Shown: in pieces, positions 59,803-64,000 of the stretch
How positions within the stretch are numbered: position 1 is the first letter of the stretch
Layout of the letters: the number at the start of each line of letters is the position of its first letter
NCBI GenBank assembly: GCA_945643635.1
Contig: CALZFC010000035.1
Location: forward strand, 272,001-336,000
DNA: 64,000 nt
Source of the DNA: Allodiplogaster sudhausi
Taxonomy: Eukaryota; Nematoda; Chromadorea; Rhabditida; Diplogasteridae
Direction: 5' to 3'
Notes under the pieces: generated by a model
Seen by the model: only the letters and a program-made list of their open reading frames with translations
Told to the model about the DNA's origin: nothing
The model's database searches: none
Program-made: the position numbers and the translations under genes

Positions 59803-62132
59803 TGTAATGGGCAGGCCCCTTCTAGAACCCCTTTTGCCCATTCATTCTCATGTGTAGTGTTATTAATTGTAGAGTTTCCCCTTGTTGTTTAGTGGTTGTT
59901 CTTTGTTAGTGCATTTATGTCTTTCATTATGCCACATAGGCATTGTCATTGTTGGTCTAGCAGTGCTATCCCTGATCAGTGTTGCATTCCTCCCGCTTAG
60001 AGAGCGGTTGAGTCTCAGTTGTCTCCCGCCTAGTGAGCGGTTGAGTGTCTTTCGTCGCGTGTGTCGCTGAGTTTCCAGAAGATAAACCTGTGAAAACCCT
60101 CTCCCTCCCTCGTCTTCTACATCGTATCGCAGAGAAGTGAACTACAATAGCAACGTCTTGCTATTACATGGGGGCCGAACCGACCGAATCCGCCGAGATT
60201 TATTGCTGATGAAGCGACGACTCATCTCAAAGCGACTCCGAGCTGCGACTTCTTCTCACCGACGGCAGCTCCAGTTGTTAAAACTCCAAGTTTACGGGGG
60301 CCCTACTCTTTTTGAAGAGTTTGGGAACAACAACCAAAAGAGGCCTTGAGCCCACCCAGTTAAAATAGGCCTAGTGCCCACCCGTCTTTTCTGGTGCTGA
60401 TTTTTCTGGTGTTCGTCGGCTGATCTGGTGTTCTTCGGCTGTCTGGTGGCGGAGTGAGAAGCTGGTGGCGGTGGCGTGGCTGGTGATCGTCAGGCGGTTG
60501 TGAGGAAAGCGTGTGTGCTTTGTGATCAGCGAGGGGGCTGTCTGAGAGAAGCGTGGGGGCTTTTTGCTGAGTTGGAAGTGTGCAGAGGAGCCGGTGTTGT
60601 GCTGTGTGGAGTGGCGAAGTGGGGTTCGCTTCCAGCAGTTGAGGCTCGTTGTGCTAGTTAGCAAGAGGGGTTGCTCTAGACAACTTTGGTGTTGAGGCTT
60701 TTGCGTGTGTTAAGGCGGCGTCCTTACACGTGGTGCAGAGAAGAGAGAAGGAGTAAGAAGAGAGTGAGCCTGCGTGCTGAATTGAAAGTCGACCGGGCTC
60801 GAAGAAAAAGCTCAGGCGAAAGTGAGAAGAGGAAGAGAGGGTACGTGCCAAATCGAAAGTCGACCGGGCGCGACCAAGGATGAAGGGAGAAATGTCCGAG
60901 AGTGGACAGAGTGCAATGAGAAGAGAGAAGAGGAGGACGAGGCGAGAGGAACAGAGAGAAGAGTCTGACAGTGCAGAGAGTGCAGAGTACTTTGCTGGGT
61001 GCAAAGGGAGACCTTTTGGAATATGCAGGAATAGTCAAGGAATACCAGTCATTGATGGAGGATATGGTGAAGGTGATCAGATGCCAAGAGGAAAAATTGA
61101 AGAGGAAGGAAACGGAATTAGAGCAACTGAGAAGCATTTTCTCGCCATACACATTCGAGAAAGAGAGCGAGAAGAAGAAGAGTGAAGAAGTGGGAGTACA
61201 GACCGAGCACCATTCTGAGAGGAGTGCCAGTGACAGCGGTGTCTCAGTTAGAAATGGTCTATTCAAGAAGTGCGTGAAGTGTTATGAGTGTGGAGGTTGT
61301 GGCCACATTCAGAGGGTGTGCCCAACGAAGAGAAGAAGAGAAGAAGCAGAGAGAAAGAAGCAGATGAAGTGGAGAGAGAAGCACCGAGAAGAATCTCAGA
61401 AGGTGAAGAGTAATGGAGCAAATGTGAAGCAGAGTGAATGGCCACATGGCGGATGTGTGAAGAAGTTCCAGAATGAATTGAACATGATTGATGCAGTGAT
61501 TGAGAGGAGAACTCTGCAAAGTCATGAGAAGCAGAGAAGGACGCGGTGGAGAGGTGGCAGCGGCAAATCGAGCGTGTCTGGTGGCAGCGACTTCACGAAA
61601 TCGAGAACGAGCGACGCACAGTCTTCAACCATGAGTGGCAGCGACTACGGCAGAAAAGCTTTCCACGGCAGCGTCATCTTCAGCAGAGACGACAAGCAGC
61701 CAAAGCCTTTCCCCAACCCCAACCGGAAGACAGCGGCCGAGGACGTCCGCCTTGATAGGAGGGGGATGTAATGGGCAGGCCCCTTCTAGAACCCCTTTTG
61801 CCCATTCATTCCCATGTGTAGTGTTATTAATTGTAGAGTGTCCCCTTGTTGTTTAGTGGTTGTTCTTTGTTAGTGCATTTATGTCTTTCATTATGCCACG
61901 TAGGCATTGTCATTGTTGGTCTAGCAGGGCTTTCTCTGATCAGTGTTGCATTCCTCCCGCTTAGAGAGCGGTTGAGTCTCAGTTGTCTCCCGCCTAGTGA
62001 GCGGTTGAGTGTCTTTCGTCGCGTGTGTCGCTGAGTTTCCAGATGATAAACCTGTGAAAACCCTCTCCCTCCCTCGTCTTCTACATCGTATCGCAGAGAA
62101 GTGAACTACAATAGCAACGTCTTGCTATTACA
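59803..62132 (+). mobile_element. Gag-only LTR retrotransposon (2.33 kb)
   Basis: Two LTRs of 366 bases (59803-60168 and 61767-62132) start TGTAAT and end ATTACA and differ at only about eight positions. A 4-base duplication CAGC flanks the element (59799-59802 and 62133-62136). The base after the 5' LTR begins TGGGGGCC, a plausible tRNA primer-binding site, and AGGAGGGGGA directly before the 3' LTR is a polypurine tract. The 1.6-kb interior has a gag-like frame but no protease, reverse transcriptase or integrase, so it depends on a partner element. Confidence 0.93.
60971..61771 (+). CDS. Gag-like protein with CCHC zinc knuckle
   Basis: A 266-residue frame within the LTR element. It has a coiled-coil-like, Lys/Glu-rich N-terminal half (KRKETELEQLRSIF), then a retroviral-type zinc knuckle CYECGGCGHIQRVC with exact Cys-x2-Cys-x4-His-x4-Cys spacing, followed by basic and Ser/Gly-rich sequence. 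It runs a few bases into the 3' LTR. It would bind element RNA and form particles. Whether translation starts upstream in the 60.69-60.97 kb region is unclear. Confidence 0.75.
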   Translation: MQRVQSTLLGAKGDLLEYAGIVKEYQSLMEDMVKVIRCQEEKLKRKETELEQLRSIFSPYTFEKESEKKKSEEVGVQTEHHSERSASDSGVSVRNGLFKKCVKCYECGGCGHIQRVCPTKRRREEAERKKQMKWREKHREESQKVKSNGANVKQSEWPHGGCVKKFQNELNMIDAVIERRTLQSHEKQRRTRWRGGSGKSSVSGGSDFTKSRTSDAQSSTMSGSDYGRKAFHGSVIFSRDDKQPKPFPNPNRKTAAEDVRLDRRGM

Positions 62133-62324
62133 CAGCGTCTCTCTGTCGACGTCCGGCTGGAGACCAACGCGCGTCAGAGAACCCAGCAGACGTCGCTCAA
62201 TGGTTGTTAGCATCACGATTACGGTAGTTCATTACAGAAAATACTGACATATACTGTATATGTCAGTATTTTTATATCTTAATTTTATATTTTTAAATCT
62301 TAATTTTATATATATTTAACACCT

Positions 62325-62676
62325 TGGAAATGAAACGGCGGCCGATGAAACTAGCAAGCTGAGAGGCGATCTCTACGCAGTTCTTAATGAGATCCACGCA
62401 AGTGCAGTCCTCTTCATGTAGAGGCTTAATTATACGACAATTTAATAAAATCTTTTTTTGGTTTTCCATGATTTGTTTATAACTAGAACATTTTTTGGCA
62501 TAATTGTTGAGAAAACTTTTGAAGTCCCCGAAAAGCACCGGCGGATTGTCGCGAGATTTCTTGAGACGGATGTCGATGGCCTCTAAGAGCGGTTCATACC
62601 ACCACCACGGCAAGTGCGCACGCGACCATCGAAAGCGAAGCCCGACCCTTACAGCAACGGTAGCCTCGCTGCAGGC
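62325..62676 (-). CDS. Exon of an unrecognised minus-strand gene
   Basis: A well-composed minus-strand exon containing RAHLPWWWYEPLLEAIDIRL, DFKSFLNNYAKKCSSYKQIM and EEDCTCVDLIKNCVEIASQL. The region before WWW (TVAVRVGLRFRWS) is also open. It lies on the same strand as the LTR-split gene and probably belongs to it, but I could not link the splice phases with certainty. Confidence 0.5.
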
Positions 62677-62890
62677 AAGTTTCTCTCGTTAAAAATTTTT
62701 TTCATTCTATTTAATGTTTTAATAGAGTGTTTTGGCCGAGTTGGCTGTTTTATGACGGCAGCCAAATGGTCCAAAAGGTTGGACATAAAATTTCCTTGCC
62801 TAACAGATGAGAATATGTACATACATATGTCTTATTCAGGCAAACTTGAAAGCGCGAACCTTCGAGTCACAAAAATCTCTCTGCCCTGAG

Positions 62891-62960
62891 GAAATTAACA
62901 GCATTCTACTTTGAATTCGCGAATAAATTAACAGCATTCTACTTTGAATTCGCGAATATT
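62891..62960. repeat. Tandem duplication of about 34 bp
   Basis: TTAACAGCATTCTACTTTGA followed by ATTCGCGAATA occurs twice in tandem. A similar small tandem copy of ATGACAAAAAGCTCCGACC lies at 63476-63522. Confidence 0.85.
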
Positions 62961-63251
62961 TTATTTTCACACAATTAAAAAAAACATTTTGCAGAACTAC
63001 ATCGTGGCCACTCTATTCCTGCAATTGAAATTTAAACATATGTTGCGCTCAACCTACATCGGCCGGACTAGGCTTAACACTGAAAGAACCTATGCTCACG
63101 CGTCCCGTTGTCCGAACCACAAAGTTTCTGTGGAGAGAGAGGCGAGGCAGTAGCACCATTTCTGTATGTTGCTTACGCCGTACTTTTTATTTATCGGGCA
63201 GCTGATCGTTGTAGGAGTTTTTCCCTTATGATCTTCTTTAAAGATCAAAGA

Positions 63252-63365
63252 TCACTGACCACGCGCGGCAGGTCGACATCTTTGCGATGCAGTCACACAG
63301 CCAGCGCATCATCCGCCTGTCTCCAGTCACTTCCTTGTAGAGTGCACGAACAAAGGTCACCTCAA
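63252..63365 (-). CDS. Probable exon, minus strand
   Basis: Encodes VRALYKEVTGDRRMMRWLCD and CIAKMSTCRAW, followed by a good donor (GCGTG/GTCAGT on the minus strand). Composition is typical of coding sequence and it is spaced like neighbouring minus-strand exons. No domain recognised. Confidence 0.45.
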
Positions 63366-63739
63366 TCAGAGAGAAAGCGATTATTTTCAATCTCTCTTTT
63401 TTAAGCGAAAAGTGAAAGTAACCAAACAAAATCAAAAATGTAGATGTAAATTACTACACACTCATTGTCAGCCATATGATGACAAAAAGCTCCGACCGAG
63501 GGATGACAAAAAGCTCCGACCCTGTCCGTGCCACAGAGATTGACCCAGAGGAACACTTGAACTACGCTAAAGTGCGTCGTGAGCACGTTGACCTTGAGAA
63601 AGTTGCGCGTCGATTTCCAGATAGTTCTGCTCATCTGCAGTATTCATATCCATTTTTCTCTCACCATCAGACCTTGTAGTGAACATATATGTATGTATGT
63701 ATCTAATGTTAACTAAACAAAAAAAGCCTTTTCTGCATT

Positions 63740-63960
63740 CCAAGGGTCGCTTCCATTGAGTGTGCTGTAGAAGGTGAAGTGCATCTTCAACAGCTGCAGA
63801 GCCACCTTGAGTGTGTAGGCCGATTCGAATGGTGTCTTGAACATGCTGTGGAATCTGGCGCGCATGACTTGGCCGAGCTCGGGCAGGAGAGACATCTCAA
63901 GAGTGTTTTTATACAGTGTGTGTGTGTTTTTTTTGTTGGAATAATTACAGATAAAGGAAC
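63740..63960 (-). CDS. Probable exon near the window edge, minus strand
   Basis: Encodes MSLLPELGQVMRARFHSMFK, then ESAYTLKVALQLLKMHFTFY, a helical repeat-like sequence, and STLNGSDPWNAEKA. It likely belongs to the same minus-strand gene as the exons at 63.25 and 62.3 kb, whose start would lie beyond the window. Family not recognised. Confidence 0.5.
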
Positions 63961-64000
63961 AGAAGACTACCATGGTGGCACGGCATTCCGTGCAATGGTT

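Larger units (their letters stand above)
59203..62210 (-). pseudogene. Unrecognised protein gene, exon split by an LTR retrotransposon
   Basis: Minus-strand exons 59570-59390 and 59248-59203 end the gene (AVALARQFT then KKEANYRFDDF and TGA). The exon before runs from about 62210 to 62133, is interrupted by the LTR element, and resumes at 59798-59711. Without the element and one 4-bp target copy it reads on in frame (GLQPDVDRETL into CCVQYILQLLIRAHQANW), then GVFLGWG at a donor, and into GVLGTLISLTT in phase. The product has a hydrophobic segment (DLMGVFLGWGVLGTLISL) and a PEWAEKVVEKFADDPRASSA helix. Unless the element is spliced out, the gene is disrupted here. Family not recognised. Confidence 0.7.

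Noticed and set aside
59882..60070. Short protein with repeated PLRERLSLSCLPP
   Set aside because: It lies wholly within the LTR and occurs identically in the 3' LTR at 61846; regulatory LTR sequence rather than a gene.
63464..63679. Plus-strand 60-residue frame with EIDPEEHLNYAKVRREH
   Set aside because: Begins in a small tandem duplication, overlaps the span of a minus-strand gene, and has no recognisable partner exons; left uncalled.

Overview
This window looks like nuclear DNA of an animal, most likely a nematode. Genes are split into many small exons by short GT-AG introns. The recognisable families fit a roundworm: a small one-domain saposin-like protein, a Ly6-type GPI protein, an astacin protease with EGF and CUB domains, two adjacent carboxylesterases and a MYG1 exonuclease. 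The nematode assignment is inference; no rRNA or mitochondrial marker is present. There is no bacterial operon, ribosome-binding site or CRISPR array.

Layout. 1-16 kb is gene-rich: saposin-like gene (1.2-2.1 kb), a hAT-type MITE with a perfect 8-bp target duplication (2.27-2.72 kb), a Ly6 gene (3.5-4.4 kb), a tiny secreted peptide (4.9-5.1 kb), the astacin gene (6.45-9.3 kb, 12 exons, 409 aa), a minus-strand three-TM protein (9.7-11.1 kb) and a multi-pass membrane protein (13.7-15.0 kb, 7 exons, 280 aa). 16.9-20.4 kb is a complete MYG1 gene on the minus strand whose first intron holds two MITEs and a (TA)n tract. 20.4-23.3 kb is repeats.

23.3-32.7 kb is a compact, decayed Polinton/Maverick. 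It has inverted arms of about 2.4 and 2.75 kb around a 4.2-kb core encoding an integrase C-terminus with chromodomain, a broken minor capsid gene, a small basic protein, a shortened major capsid protein, an intron-containing unknown gene and an adenain-type protease. DNA polymerase, packaging ATPase and the integrase core are missing. Each arm also carries a C2H2 zinc-finger gene and a zinc-ribbon gene, and the damage is reciprocal: each gene is better preserved in the opposite arm.

32.7-39.75 kb is a non-LTR retrotransposon (ORF1 and endonuclease/reverse transcriptase ORF2) whose ORF2 3' end is split by a 3.0-kb DNA transposon with 0.58-kb terminal repeats; removing the insert plus one 4-bp target copy rejoins the coding frame. 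40.2-45.5 kb is a second large palindrome (1.7-kb arms) built around a degenerate MYG1 paralogue. 45.8-48.7 kb is a third inverted pair around an unrecognised gene.

49.7-58.7 kb holds two tandem carboxylesterases. The first is degraded; the second is intact (13 exons, 558 aa) with a Tc1-like foldback element in an intron. 59.2-64 kb holds exons of an unrecognised minus-strand gene, one exon of which is split by a 2.33-kb gag-only LTR retrotransposon with 366-bp LTRs and a 4-bp target duplication.

The strongest theme is the number of large inverted repeats and nested insertions: at least six foldback structures in 34 kb.
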